DNA of 64,000 nucleotides from Collinsella sp. TF06-26 (GCF_002232035.1 NZ_NKXR01000002.1:124001-188000); one strand, 5' to 3'; numbered from the stretch's first letter, positions 44,239-55,753 are shown. Program-made: numbers and translations. Notes: a model not told the origin generated them from the sequence alone.

Positions 44239-45621
44239 CTAGCTAAGCTCGGGCCAGTAACCCTTGTTAGCCTCGATCATGTCGTCGAGGACTTCCTTGG
44301 CAACCTTCATCGAAGGCACGGTCTTGTTGAGCGTAAAGGCCTTGAGCGCCTTCTCGTACGAACCCTCGATCGTGGCCTCGACCACGAGCTTCTCGGAGTT
44401 CAGCTGCTGCATCATAAGACCCTGCTGGAACAGCGGAATGTTGTCGCGGCTGATGACCTCGGGGCCGTTCTTGCCAATGTAGGCAGGCAGCTCGACCATG
44501 GCGTCGTAGGGCATGTTGGGGATAGCGCCCTTGTTCTCGCAAATGACCAGGAAGCGCTGCTTGGTGTCGTTCTTCAGAGCGATGGCCAGGTCGGCAATCC
44601 AGTCGCCGTGGCTGCCCGCATAGAACGTGCTCTCGTCGATCTCGCCCGTCTTCTCGTAATGGTCGATGCCGTCAAAGAGGTTCTTCTCGCGCGTCTCCTC
44701 AACCTCGTTTGCACGAGTGCGCTCGGGGTTGGAATGCTCGACGAACTCCTTCTGCTGCAGGTAGTAGTTCAGGTACGTGTTGGGCAGGTACTCCGGGAAG
44801 CACTCCATGATCTCGTACTCGCCCTTCCAGACGTAGTACCAGCTGCCCTTGGTGTGGCGGTTCTGCTCGGGGTGCTCGTCGGTGGCTTCCTCGGGCTTCT
44901 TGGACATCAGCGAGCTCATGCCCTTGAGGTACGAATCGGGCAGCAGGATCTCATGCTCCTTGATGTACTCGCGCAGCTGCGGGAGCACCTCCTCGCCCTT
45001 GTGGCGAATCGAGGTGAACCAACCAAAGTGGTTGAGGCCAAAGTAATCGTACTCGACATCCTTCTTGTCGATATCGAGTGCGGCGCAAACCACGTCGATG
45101 ATCGCGATCGGCATGTCGCAGATGTTGATGATGCGAGCGTTGGGACGCAGCACGCGGCAGCCCTCGGAGACGATGGCAGCGGGGTTGGAGTAGTTGAGAA
45201 TCCAGTAGTCCTTCTTGGCGTACTTCTCAACGTCATCGATCAGCTCGACCATGGGGAAGATGGTGCGCATGCCGTAGGCAAGGCCGCCGCAGCCGCAGGT
45301 CTCCTGACCAACGCAGCCGTGACGCAGCGGAATCTTCTCGTCCTGCTCGCGCATGGCATAGCCGCCCACGCGCATCTGGGCAAACACGAAGCTCGCGTCG
45401 GTAAAAGCCGTCTCCTTGTCGGTGGTCACCGTGAGCTTGATGTCCAGGCCAAGGTCCTCGTGCAAAATCCAGTCCACGAGCACGCCGATCTTGCGCTGGC
45501 GCTCCTCGTTGATGTCGTACAGACGAATCTCGTCAACGTCGAGCTCGTCCTTGCGCAGGGCGATGGACTTGACGATGCCGGGGGTAAAGGTGGATCCGCC
45601 ACCACACAGAGTAATGATCAT
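44239..45621 (-). CDS. 6-phospho-alpha-glucosidase, glycosidase family 4
   Basis: NAD- and metal-dependent hydrolysis of maltose-6'-phosphate or related phospho-alpha-glucosides. The Rossmann start is IITLCGGGSTFTPGIVKSI, the metal-binding cysteine motif is NICDMP (CDMP is typical of the alpha-glucoside branch, as in MalH/GlvA), and YFGLNHFGWF carries the catalytic region. 460 residues is normal. It starts 3 nt after the EIICB stop and is last in the EIIA-LicT-EIICB-GH4 operon, where it cleaves the imported phosphorylated sugar. Confidence 0.92.
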   Translation of the reverse strand: MIITLCGGGSTFTPGIVKSIALRKDELDVDEIRLYDINEERQRKIGVLVDWILHEDLGLDIKLTVTTDKETAFTDASFVFAQMRVGGYAMREQDEKIPLRHGCVGQETCGCGGLAYGMRTIFPMVELIDDVEKYAKKDYWILNYSNPAAIVSEGCRVLRPNARIINICDMPIAIIDVVCAALDIDKKDVEYDYFGLNHFGWFTSIRHKGEEVLPQLREYIKEHEILLPDSYLKGMSSLMSKKPEEATDEHPEQNRHTKGSWYYVWKGEYEIMECFPEYLPNTYLNYYLQQKEFVEHSNPERTRANEVEETREKNLFDGIDHYEKTGEIDESTFYAGSHGDWIADLAIALKNDTKQRFLVICENKGAIPNMPYDAMVELPAYIGKNGPEVISRDNIPLFQQGLMMQQLNSEKLVVEATIEGSYEKALKAFTLNKTVPSMKVAKEVLDDMIEANKGYWPELS

Positions 45622-45624
45622 TGT

Positions 45625-47241
45625 TTACTGCTCCTTCTCAATTGCGTTTTCGACCTTGTCGCGCATCTCGGCAACCTTCATGCCAAAGATGATCTGGATA
45701 TTGTTGCCGTTGCGGTTGATGCCGCTGTTGGGCACGTGGTTGATGAGGCTCTCATCGATGAGGTCCGGGTTCTTAACGTTCACGCGGAGACGCGTAAAGC
45801 AGTTCTCGAGCTCCTCGATGTTGTCCTTGCCGCCAAGACCTGCGACCAGGTCGGCAATGCCCGCATCGACGCCCTCTGCGGGAGCCGCGGCAACAGCGCC
45901 CTGCTTCACCGCGACAGACGCGGCGGCCTCGCCCTCGGCAACGGACTCGGCGAGCTCGGACTCCTCCTCGCGACCAGGCGTGTGGAGGTTGAGCTTCTTA
46001 ATGAGGAAGGTAAAGAGGAAGAAGTACAGAGCGGCGTTGACGACTCCGAGCACGAGCATCATCGGCCAGTTGGTCTTATCGACACCGAGGACCAGGTTGG
46101 AAACCACGATGTTGATGATGCCGCCTGCAGTCGAAGCGGGCACGGAGAGGACCTTGAGCAGGACCAGGAAGATGCCGGAAAGAACCGAGTGAACGACAAA
46201 GAGCACGGGAGCGGCAAAGACAAAGAGGAAGTCCATGGGCTCGGTGACACAGGAGAGCACAGCGGTGATGATCAGCGGGATGATAACGGCCTTGGTCTTA
46301 TCCTTGTTCCCCTTGTAAGCGGTGAAGATAAAGGCGAGACCGATACCGATGTAGGGCCACAGGTTGTTGAAGGTGTAGCTGTTGAAGTAGGTGCTATCGG
46401 AGAAGGGCTGGCCCGTCATTGCCATCTCGGCGACACGGATGGGATAGGCGCCGGCGATAACCTGATCACCCAGCGTAAGGGTGCCGCCCACATCGGAGAA
46501 CTGGAACGGGGTGTAGATGAGGTGGTGCAGACCGGTGGGAACGAGCAGCTTGTTGAGCATGCCGTAGATAAACAGACCAATGTTGCCCGACTCCTTAATG
46601 ATGCCGGCAACGGAGGAGATGGCACCCTGAACCGGAGGCCAAACGATGCAGAAGCCAGCGCCCATGATCCAGGAGATGATGATCATGATCAGGAACGGAA
46701 AGCGAACGCCCGAGAACATCGAAAGGGCAATGGGGAACTGCTTATTCGAGTACTTGTTGAACACGGCACCGGTGATGCAACCAAGAATGATGCCGCCAAA
46801 CACGCCGGTATCGAGCACCTGAATGCCCATAACGGTGCTCTGGCCGGTTCCGGTAAGGCCGAGCATGCCGCTCGCTTCGGCAAGAGAGCCAGTGGCGTTG
46901 AGCACGATGTTATTGGCCTGCAGGAACAGGAAGAACGACATCAGGGCGATCAGCGAAGCATGGCCCTTGTTCTTCTTTGCCATGGCGCCGGCGATGCCCA
47001 CGCAGAACAGAATCGAGAGGTTGTTGATGATAAACATCAGCGACTGATAGACAACGGCGCCCACAAGCTGGAACGGACCGGAGCCCAGCACGGGAATCAC
47101 GGCGCAGATGGTCTTGTTGGTCAGAATGATGCCCACGATGAGCAGAATGCCGGCAACCGAGAGATACATCATCGGCTGAACGATCGACTTCGCGAACACC
47201 TCCAACGGCGCTTTGAAATTGAACTTCTTTTTTGCGGTCAT
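45625..47241 (-). CDS. PTS EIICB, alpha-glucoside/maltose type
   Basis: A 538-residue membrane permease of the glucose superfamily PTS. About ten helices of EIIC (KSIVQPMMYLSVAGILLIVG to the HHLIYTPFQF and VTEPMDFLFVF signatures) are followed by a linker and an EIIB domain whose phosphorylated Cys is in ELENCFTRLRV. It lacks an EIIA domain, supplied by the crr-like gene of the same operon. GGGGAG lies before ATG 47241. With the GH4 enzyme downstream, a disaccharide such as maltose is the likely substrate. Confidence 0.92.
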   Translation of the reverse strand: MTAKKKFNFKAPLEVFAKSIVQPMMYLSVAGILLIVGIILTNKTICAVIPVLGSGPFQLVGAVVYQSLMFIINNLSILFCVGIAGAMAKKNKGHASLIALMSFFLFLQANNIVLNATGSLAEASGMLGLTGTGQSTVMGIQVLDTGVFGGIILGCITGAVFNKYSNKQFPIALSMFSGVRFPFLIMIIISWIMGAGFCIVWPPVQGAISSVAGIIKESGNIGLFIYGMLNKLLVPTGLHHLIYTPFQFSDVGGTLTLGDQVIAGAYPIRVAEMAMTGQPFSDSTYFNSYTFNNLWPYIGIGLAFIFTAYKGNKDKTKAVIIPLIITAVLSCVTEPMDFLFVFAAPVLFVVHSVLSGIFLVLLKVLSVPASTAGGIINIVVSNLVLGVDKTNWPMMLVLGVVNAALYFFLFTFLIKKLNLHTPGREEESELAESVAEGEAAASVAVKQGAVAAAPAEGVDAGIADLVAGLGGKDNIEELENCFTRLRVNVKNPDLIDESLINHVPNSGINRNGNNIQIIFGMKVAEMRDKVENAIEKEQ

Positions 47242-47340
47242 AGCGGTACTCCCCTTCCTTTTCCGCAAATTAAGACAGATGTGCCCTGGACAAGGCCATA
47301 AGCCCTGCCTTATATCAATCGATGTGTGGGCACGTTATGC

Positions 47341-48195
47341 CTAGAGACCAGGTTCTCCAAGCAGGTTAACAATGTGATATGCGAGATAACTCTTCTCGGC
47401 ATCGGTAACGACAACGTTATAGGCAGACGACAAGTGGGCGGCTATGGCGTCCGCGCACGAGAACGCGCACGGATACTTAGTTTCATCGATTCGGAACAGC
47501 GCATCGTCATTGATCTGCCCGGCCGCGGGGTCAAGCGCCCGCTGTGCGAAAAACTGCAGGTGGCGGACGAAACGCTCATAGGGCAACGAGGTGTCGTCGA
47601 GGGTCGCAGCGTAACGATCGGAAACAATCGCGAGTACGTCGCGAACAAGCTGGACCGAGATGATGAGACGGTCGGAGCGTTGCGGCATGGTGGCGTTGAC
47701 GATATGCAGCGTAATAAAACCCTGCTCTTCTTCGCTCATCTGGATGCCCATATACTCCTTGACAATCTGCAGCGCACGGCCCGCAAGCGCATACTCCTTG
47801 CGATAGAACTGTTGGATCTCGAGCAGCAACGGATTCTCACAGGGGACGCCCTTGCGCTCGCGCTCCAAAGCAAGGCCGATATGGTCTGCGAGAGCAATGA
47901 GGATCTTGTCGTTGATATCAACATTGAGCTCTCGACGGAGCATCTGAACAATGTCCTCGGCAATCACGAGGTTGACGGTGGGAATGGACTCCAAAAGATG
48001 TGCCAAGCGGTCAATCGTACGCGAATCCTGAGAAGTACCCTCCTGCAGCGCATAGGTCTTTTCGACCGATGTTTCATCGATAGCGTCGCCGGCATGACGG
48101 CCAAAGCAGAGACCTCGACCGATGACAATGAGCTCGGAGCCATCGTCCGAAGTGACCATTGCGACGTTATTGTTAAAAACTCGCTTGATAACCAC
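47341..48195 (-). CDS. licT: BglG/LicT-family transcriptional antiterminator
   Basis: An RNA-binding antiterminator with an N-terminal CAT domain (VIKRVFNNNVAMV) and two PTS regulation domains (HLLESIPTVNL and the second with HIVNLLG), whose histidines are phosphorylated by the PTS. The longest frame begins at GTG 48207; GTG 48195 is preferred because the family starts directly at the CAT strand and GGTGGG precedes it. It lies in the sugar operon whose leader it probably controls. Confidence 0.9.
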   Translation of the reverse strand: MVIKRVFNNNVAMVTSDDGSELIVIGRGLCFGRHAGDAIDETSVEKTYALQEGTSQDSRTIDRLAHLLESIPTVNLVIAEDIVQMLRRELNVDINDKILIALADHIGLALERERKGVPCENPLLLEIQQFYRKEYALAGRALQIVKEYMGIQMSEEEQGFITLHIVNATMPQRSDRLIISVQLVRDVLAIVSDRYAATLDDTSLPYERFVRHLQFFAQRALDPAAGQINDDALFRIDETKYPCAFSCADAIAAHLSSAYNVVVTDAEKSYLAYHIVNLLGEPGL

Positions 48196-48213
48196 GGTAC
48201 CCACCACAAGAAT

Positions 48214-48726
48214 TTACTCGGAAAGCCAGACGACAGGCTCTTTAACAGCAACAGGGCCGGAAGCATGCTCACGAAGAGTCGAGTTCTCCGAGCGCTCGCA
48301 CACGATAACGAAGACCGTAGGATCGAAGCCGGCGGCGCGAACCACGTCGAAATCGACCTCGACGAGGGGCTGGCCCGCGTCGACATGGTCACCCTGGGCA
48401 ACAAGCGCATGGAAGCCCTTGCCCTCAAGCTTAACAGTATCGATTCCGATATGCAGCATCACCTGAGCAGAGCTGTCGTCGGGCATGATGCCCAGCGCGT
48501 GCTCAGTCGGGAACAGCGCCGCGATGGTACCGGAGACAGGAGCGCACACCGTTCCCTCTTGGGGAACCACGGCAACGCCATCGCCCACTGCACGGCTGCT
48601 AAAAGCGGGGTCCTTGGTATTTTCTAGATGAACAAGCTCGCCGGAAACAGGGGCGAGGATTTCGAACTCGGAAGCCGCAGTCGTCTGCTTATCCGAGCCA
48701 CCCATCAGGCGAGAAAAGAAACCCAT
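48214..48726 (-). CDS. crr: PTS EIIA, glucose type
   Basis: The 170-residue soluble EIIA(Glc)-like phosphocarrier. The phosphorylated histidine is in VMLHIGIDTVKLEG and the second conserved one in TEHALGIM. It starts at ATG 48726 (MGFFSRLMGG) with AAGGGA upstream; the frame is open six codons further. First gene of the operon, it would pass phosphate to the EIICB and may also serve other systems. Confidence 0.92.
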   Translation of the reverse strand: MGFFSRLMGGSDKQTTAASEFEILAPVSGELVHLENTKDPAFSSRAVGDGVAVVPQEGTVCAPVSGTIAALFPTEHALGIMPDDSSAQVMLHIGIDTVKLEGKGFHALVAQGDHVDAGQPLVEVDFDVVRAAGFDPTVFVIVCERSENSTLREHASGPVAVKEPVVWLSE

Positions 48727-48751
48727 GGTGGCATGTCCCTTCATAAATATA

Positions 48752-48880
48752 GCCCAACCAAAATCAATCGAATGCGCCCATTGAGACGCGCGCGATCAAA
48801 GACTTTGGTTAGGCCCACGTCCGAGGGGACTCGGTAACCTTCCGCATTTCTTTTTACGGGGGTTATTGTAGACAAGCCCA
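48752..48880 (-). promoter_or_regulatory. Antiterminator leader (RAT-like) and terminator ahead of crr
   Basis: On the minus strand TTGTTC, 16 nt and TACAAT form the promoter (TACAAT near 48866-48871). In the leader, GGTTACCGAG pairs with CTCGG and TAACC (48807-48839), a LicT/SacT-like antiterminator shape. Its 3' half CCTAACCAAA also pairs with TTTGGTTGGG (48752-48814) to make a long stem followed by TATATTTAT. The two structures exclude each other, as in bgl/lic operons. The element departs from the textbook RAT in its bulge. Confidence 0.6.
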
Positions 48881-48950
48881 AAGCCGGAACAATCATTATG
48901 ACCGGCGAACGGTATTTTTTCTCCGATAAACGGTATTTAGGCAGCACCTA

Positions 48951-49103
48951 GGGACACTCCTTGTTTGCTGCATTGAGGACAGGTAACTTTGCACCAATCA
49001 TGAGTTGCGGTGAAATAGGGACTGAAAAGCCGCCCAAAAGGCCAAAACAGTCCGTATTCCACCGCAACTTCAAGACGTTGGTGCAGATTAACCTGACCTC
49101 TTT
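48951..49103. repeat. Composite nested inverted repeat
   Basis: An outer pair GGACAGGTAACTTTGCACCA (from 48976) and TTGGTGCAGATTAACCTG (to 49095) encloses a second pair AGTTGCGGTGAAATAGGGAC (about 49003-49022) and GTCCGTATTCCACCGCAACT (about 49049-49068). A half copy GGGACACTCCTTG precedes it (48951-48963). Both component families recur singly at 54.75 and 55.18 kb. No ORF is inside. Confidence 0.8.
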
Positions 49104-49107
49104 GCAC

Positions 49108-49145
49108 CAAAAAGGGCCCCGAGCATAGTCTGCTCGGGGCCCCTT
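49108..49145 (-). terminator. Terminator of the DEAD-box helicase gene
   Basis: Minus-strand GGGGCCCCGAGCA and TGCTCGGGGCCC form a strong stem followed by TTTTT, 33 nt after the stop codon. Confidence 0.9.
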
Positions 49146-49177
49146 GGTTCACCTCGCTCTAGCGGGCGATGCGTGTG

Positions 49178-51427
<2,250 letters not shown>

Positions 51428-51699
51428 ATGTTGTTGTTCCTTATCTGCACGCGCAATGGGCACGGCATGCGGCCGCGCGGGCGTGCTTGGTAGTGCGCTA
51501 ATACATACAAAAACGGGTGCGCACAGAGAGGACGTTGCTCAGCACGCTGGCGATCGCTTTGGCAGCCCTATCACGCGCCGTCCAGACGCAGCGGCCCTAA
51601 GCGATGGAGCAGATTCGCCGCGGGTTAGTATACCCGTACTCCGTATGCCCCCACGTAAACCACAGATGACGGAGCGGACGAGGCGGGCCTGGGCCGATT

Positions 51700-51836
51700 G
51701 TCTCAATCTGTAACAGTTACGAGACAAAACCGGGTCTACACGTTACAGATTGAGACGAACTCAAACATCGCAAAACATAATCTCGATCTGTAACAGTTAG
51801 AGGTCATTTTCCCCGCTAGATGTTACAGATCGAGAT
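51700..51836. repeat. Palindrome array A: two 57-nt units, 80-nt period
   Basis: Units at 51700-51756 and 51780-51836. The first has perfect 15-bp arms GTCTCAATCTGTAAC / GTTACAGATTGAGAC; the second has perfect 16-bp arms ATCTCGATCTGTAACA / TGTTACAGATCGAGAT. The spacer is 23 nt. A lone half unit (ATCTGTAAC) follows near 51873. The array sits between the DEAD-box gene and the copA promoter. Confidence 0.9.
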
Positions 51837-51909
51837 GTTTGACATGAGCTGCCAACGATTGAGCAGCCACCCTCATCTGTAACGAAATGTCATACATTTC
51901 TTTCTATAC

Positions 51910-51940
51910 TGGACACCCCCAGGGGGTATGGGTGTATAGT
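51910..51940 (+). promoter_or_regulatory. copA promoter with CsoR-type operator
   Basis: TGGACA (51910-51915), 19 nt and TATAGT (51935-51940) form the promoter. Between them ACCCCCAGGGGGT (51915-51927) is a perfect palindrome of the C-tract/G-tract type bound by CsoR, and csoR is the third gene of the operon. The long spacer would make the promoter weak without correction. Confidence 0.7.
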
Positions 51941-51987
51941 ATCGGCAGGTTAACAATTCCAACACCGAACCACGGAAAGGAGAAGCC

Positions 51988-54330
51988 ATGGCTCAAGATA
52001 AGTTCGACGTGGGCGGCATGACATGCGCCGCCTGCCAGGCACATGTGGACCGCGCCGTGAGCAAGCTCGACGGCGTCCAAAGTGTCGCGGTCAACCTACT
52101 CGCCGGTTCCATGATGGTCGACTACGACCCCGCGCAGGTCTCCCCCGACGATATCTGCACCGCCGTCGACCGCGCGGGCTATTCGGCCTCGCCCGTCAGC
52201 ACGGGCACCGATGCCGCCAACTCAAACGGCAACGCGCAAGCCAGGTCCGGCGCCGCCCATATGGAGTCGCCGACCAAAAAGCTGGAGGCCGCCGCCTCTG
52301 CCATGCGCACCCGCCTCATCGTCTCGATTGCCTTCCTCATTCCGCTGTTCTACATAGGCATGGGACACATGCTCGGCTGGCCGCTGCCCGGCATCTTCAC
52401 CGACCACATCCACAGCATGACGCTCGCCCTCACCGAGCTTGTCCTGCTCATCCCCATCGTCTATGTCAACGACGCGTACTTTATCAACGGGTTTAAATCG
52501 CTCGTTCACGGCGCGCCCACCATGGACGCTCTCATCGCCGTCGGCGCCACCGCTTCCGTCGCCTGGTCGCTCTATGCCATGTTCATCATAGCCGACCAGT
52601 TAGCCGCGGGTCAGGTCCACGAGGCCATGATGACGGGCATGGACAATCTGTATTTTGAGAGCGCCGGCACGATCCTGTCGCTCGTCACCGTGGGTAAATA
52701 CCTCGAGACGCGCAGCAAATCCAAGACCGGCGGCGCGATCGAAGCGCTCATCGACCTGGCGCCCAAGACCGCGACCGTCGTTGCCGATGACGGCAGCGAG
52801 GCCACTGTGGACGTCGACGCCATCCTTCCCGGCCAGGTCCTGCGCGTGCGCCCCGGCGAGTCCGTCCCCGTCGATGGCGTGGTGCTCGAGGGCAGCTCGG
52901 CCGTGGACGAGAGCGCGCTCACCGGCGAGTCCATCCCCGTGGAAAAAGCCGCCGGCGACACCGTCAACGCCGCCACCGTCAACCGCACCGGATCGTTTAC
53001 CTTCCGCGCCACACGCGTGGGCGCCGACACGTCGCTCGCCAAGATCATCCAGCTCGTCGAGGACGCCAACGCCACCAAGGCGCCTATCGCCCGCCTGGCC
53101 GACAAGGTCGCCGGCGTGTTTGTGCCCGTGGTGTTTGCGATCTCGGCCGTGACCTTTGTGACGTGGATGGCGCTGACCGGCAGCGTGAACGAGGCGCTCA
53201 CCTCCGCCGTGGCCGTGTTGGTGATCAGCTGCCCGTGCGCGCTGGGCCTGGCCACGCCCGTCGCCATCATGGTGAGCACCGGCAAGGGCGCCGAGATGGG
53301 CATTCTGTTTAAGAGCGCCGAGGCGTTGGAGAATCTGCGCAGCGTGGGCACCGTGGTGCTCGATAAGACGGGCACCGTCACCCGCGGCAAGCCGGCCGTG
53401 ACCGATATTGTGGTTGCCGCGCGCGCCGACGGCTCGCCTGTTATGAGCGAAAAGGCGCTGCTCAAGCTTGCCGCCGCACTAGAGCGCCAGAGTGAGCACC
53501 CACTGGCCGAGGCGATTATGGCCGAGTGCGAGACGCGCGGAATCGCCGCACGCATGGTCGAGGACTTTGCCGCCGTGCCCGGGCGAGGCGTCACGGCGCG
53601 CGAGGGGCAGAATGTCATCGCAGCCGGCAACGTGCGCTTCATGGGCGAGTTGGGCGCTGCCGTGCCTACGGACCTTGCCGAGCAATTTGCCACCGAGGGC
53701 AAAACGCCGCTGTTCTTTGCCAAGAACGGTGAGCTTGTCGGCACCATTGCCGTGGCCGACGAGGTCAAGGAGACGAGTGCTGCTGCCATTGCCGCGCTGC
53801 GCTCGCTTGGCGTCGACGTGCGCATGCTCACCGGCGACAACCGCGTGACGGCCGAGGCCATCGCCCGCCGCGTGGGACTGAACAGCAAGGAGGTCATCGC
53901 CGACGTTCTGCCCGCCGACAAGGAGCGCCACGTGCGCGAATTGCAGGATGCGGGCGACAAGGTCGCCATGGTGGGCGACGGCATCAACGACTCCCCCGCC
54001 CTAGCGCGCGCCGACGTGGGCCTTGCGATCGGCACCGGAGCCGACATCGCCAAGGAGGGGGCAGATGTGGTGCTCATGCGCAGCGACCTCATGGACGTCG
54101 CCCGCGCCATCGAACTTTCGCGCGCCACGATCCGCAACATCAAGCAGGACCTGTTCTGGGCGCTGTTCTATAACGGCATCGGCATTCCGCTCGCCGCAGG
54201 CGTGTTCTTCCCCCTCACCGGCTGGCAGCTCTCGCCGATGTTTGGCGCCGCGGCCATGAGCCTGTCGAGCGTGTGCGTCGTGTCCAACGCTTTGCGCCTG
54301 CGAACCTTTAAGCCCAAGACGGCACGCTGA
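51988..54330 (+). CDS. copA: Copper-exporting P-type ATPase
   Basis: Cu(I) efflux P1B-ATPase of 780 residues. One heavy-metal-associated domain ([11 protein letters not shown], Cys-x2-Cys) is at the N-terminus, followed by eight membrane helices. The transmembrane copper site is [12 protein letters not shown], the phosphorylated Asp is in [11 protein letters not shown], the hinge is [13 protein letters not shown], and the SEHPLAEAI histidine-proline motif is present. AAAGGAG precedes the ATG. It heads copA-copZ-csoR, induced by copper through the CsoR operator. Confidence 0.96.
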   Translation: MAQDKFDVGGMTCAACQAHVDRAVSKLDGVQSVAVNLLAGSMMVDYDPAQVSPDDICTAVDRAGYSASPVSTGTDAANSNGNAQARSGAAHMESPTKKLEAAASAMRTRLIVSIAFLIPLFYIGMGHMLGWPLPGIFTDHIHSMTLALTELVLLIPIVYVNDAYFINGFKSLVHGAPTMDALIAVGATASVAWSLYAMFIIADQLAAGQVHEAMMTGMDNLYFESAGTILSLVTVGKYLETRSKSKTGGAIEALIDLAPKTATVVADDGSEATVDVDAILPGQVLRVRPGESVPVDGVVLEGSSAVDESALTGESIPVEKAAGDTVNAATVNRTGSFTFRATRVGADTSLAKIIQLVEDANATKAPIARLADKVAGVFVPVVFAISAVTFVTWMALTGSVNEALTSAVAVLVISCPCALGLATPVAIMVSTGKGAEMGILFKSAEALENLRSVGTVVLDKTGTVTRGKPAVTDIVVAARADGSPVMSEKALLKLAAALERQSEHPLAEAIMAECETRGIAARMVEDFAAVPGRGVTAREGQNVIAAGNVRFMGELGAAVPTDLAEQFATEGKTPLFFAKNGELVGTIAVADEVKETSAAAIAALRSLGVDVRMLTGDNRVTAEAIARRVGLNSKEVIADVLPADKERHVRELQDAGDKVAMVGDGINDSPALARADVGLAIGTGADIAKEGADVVLMRSDLMDVARAIELSRATIRNIKQDLFWALFYNGIGIPLAAGVFFPLTGWQLSPMFGAAAMSLSSVCVVSNALRLRTFKPKTAR

Positions 54331-54415
54331 GGCACCCGACCTTGCCCCTCAAACCGTCGCTCGCGTACCCAAGTACGCTTCGCTCCTCTTTCGGGGCAAT
54401 CTCGGGCACCTCAGC
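54326..54415 (+). promoter_or_regulatory. Large hairpin between copA and copZ
   Basis: GCTGAGGCACCCGACCTTGC overlaps the copA stop and pairs with a right arm ending TCGGGCACCTCAGC, enclosing GCGTACCCAAGTACGC. It may terminate or process the transcript so that copA and copZ are made at different levels. Confidence 0.7.
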
Positions 54416-54482
54416 GCACCTTTAAGATGACTCTGTTCACGACTAAACTGTCAGAAAACCTCAATCGATAAGGAGTACAACC

Positions 54483-54704
54483 ATGAACTACACGATCAAA
54501 ACCTCGGGCCTTATGTGCGGCCACTGCGACGCTACTGTCGAGACGGCACTGCTCAACGTTGCCGGCGTGACCGACGCCGATGCCGATCACGAGACTCAGA
54601 CCGTACAGGTGGAGTGCGCCGACACCGTGACCGCCGAGCAGCTCGCCGCCGCCGTCGAAGCCGCGGGCGAGAAGTTCCACGCCCTGTCCGTGACCGCCGC
54701 GTAG
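54483..54704 (+). CDS. copZ: Copper chaperone (HMA domain)
   Basis: A 73-residue single HMA-fold protein with the metal site MCGHC (Cys12, Cys15), delivering Cu(I) to CopA. AAGGAG lies before the ATG. It lies 150 nt downstream of copA beyond a hairpin. Confidence 0.93.
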   Translation: MNYTIKTSGLMCGHCDATVETALLNVAGVTDADADHETQTVQVECADTVTAEQLAAAVEAAGEKFHALSVTAA

Positions 54705-54749
54705 CAGCTGCCGCACCAACAGACACCGCTGCCCAACCAGCCCCTCAGA

Positions 54750-54816
54750 AGTTGCGGTGAAATAGTTCCGGTTTAAACGCTTTAAGCCTTCAATCAGGAA
54801 CTATTTCACCGCAACT
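54750..54816. repeat. Inverted repeat with AGTTGCGGTGAAATAG arms
   Basis: AGTTGCGGTGAAATAGTTCC (54750-54769) and GGAACTATTTCACCGCAACT (54797-54816) are perfectly complementary over 20 bp with a 27-nt loop. The same arm word occurs inside the composite repeat at 49.0 kb. It lies between copZ and csoR. Confidence 0.9.
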
Positions 54817-54860
54817 GAGGGTGAGGCATTTGAAGGATTGACCAGAAACGAGGACCCGCC

Positions 54861-55133
54861 ATGATGGCAGACCATAAATCGGTGACCCGCATGCTCAAAA
54901 CGGCACGTGGTCAGATCGACGGCATCCTGCGGATGGTCGAGGAGGACCGCTACTGCGTCGATATTTCTACGCAGCTCATGGCAACGCAGGCGCTCATTGC
55001 GCGCATCAACGCCGACGTGCTCAAGGCGCATATCGAGGGCTGCGTGACTTCGGCAATCGAATCGGGCGACGAGGAGCTCAAGGCCGCCAAGCTTGCCGAG
55101 ATTGAACGCGTCGTCGACAAGCTCTCCAAGTAA
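54861..55133 (+). CDS. csoR: Copper-sensing repressor of the CsoR family
   Basis: A 90-residue all-helical repressor. The Cu(I) ligands of CsoR are all in place: Cys32, His57 and Cys61 (RYC ... HIEGC). Copper binding would release it from the palindrome upstream of copA. GAGG lies before the ATG pair at 54861. Confidence 0.93.
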   Translation: MMADHKSVTRMLKTARGQIDGILRMVEEDRYCVDISTQLMATQALIARINADVLKAHIEGCVTSAIESGDEELKAAKLAEIERVVDKLSK

Positions 55134-55177
55134 TTGGGGCATTGGGAACAATCTTCTTTGCACCGTCTTGGTGTTCT

Positions 55178-55224
55178 GGGGACAGGTATGCTTGCACCAC
55201 ACTGGTGCAGATTAACCTGTCCCC
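55178..55224. repeat. Inverted repeat with GGGGACAGGT and TGCACCA arms
   Basis: GGGGACAGGT ... TGCACCA (55178-55199) faces TGGTGCA ... ACCTGTCCCC (55203-55224). The same words form the outer pair of the composite repeat at 49.0 kb and a half copy at 44.1 kb. Confidence 0.85.
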
Positions 55225-55279
55225 CTTGCTCTAAATCGGGTATAAAGGCGTGCAGCATATCGAACGAAAGGCAATGTGC

Positions 55280-55753
55280 ATGAATGACTTTATGAAGGGT
55301 CGCAATGGCGCCGATGAACTCACCGTCGTGTTGGGCTTCGCAGGCATTATCATCGCGATGATCGGGTCGATGGCCCGTATCCAGTGGCTCAGCTGGATCG
55401 CCATCGCCGTGATCGCGCTCGGCGTGCTGCGCGGTCTGTCCAAAAACATCGACGCGCGCCGCAAGGAGAACGATGCCTTTGTCACGGCGACCGCAAACGT
55501 CCCCGGCCTAGGTAAGTTCGTCGCCAGCTTGGGTGGCGGCGCCGCGGCTGCCAACGCCTCGCGCGCGGCCGGCACCAGCAAGGAAGACTTTGAGCGCGCC
55601 AAGCGAACGGCCAAGAAGATGTGGAAGGGCCGCAAGACCACGGCCTACCTTAAGTGCCCTAACTGCGGTCAGATGCTGTCCGTCCCCAAGGGCAAGGGCA
55701 AGATCCGCGTCACCTGCCCCAAGTGCCACGCCAAGATGGAAACACGCTCCTAG
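55280..55753 (+). CDS. Two-helix membrane protein with C-terminal zinc ribbon
   Basis: A 157-residue protein. Two membrane helices near the N-terminus (VVLGFAGIIIAMIGSMARI and WLSWIAIAVIALGVL) are followed by a basic region and a zinc ribbon CPNCGQMLSVP ... CPKCHAKMETRS. The ribbon would face the cytoplasm. AAAGG lies 8 nt before ATG 55280. Function unknown; a strong terminator follows. Confidence 0.75.
   Translation: MNDFMKGRNGADELTVVLGFAGIIIAMIGSMARIQWLSWIAIAVIALGVLRGLSKNIDARRKENDAFVTATANVPGLGKFVASLGGGAAAANASRAAGTSKEDFERAKRTAKKMWKGRKTTAYLKCPNCGQMLSVPKGKGKIRVTCPKCHAKMETRS

Noticed and set aside
44608-47301. 897-codon plus-strand frame
   Set aside because: Antisense of the GH4 and EIICB genes, whose protein families are certain.
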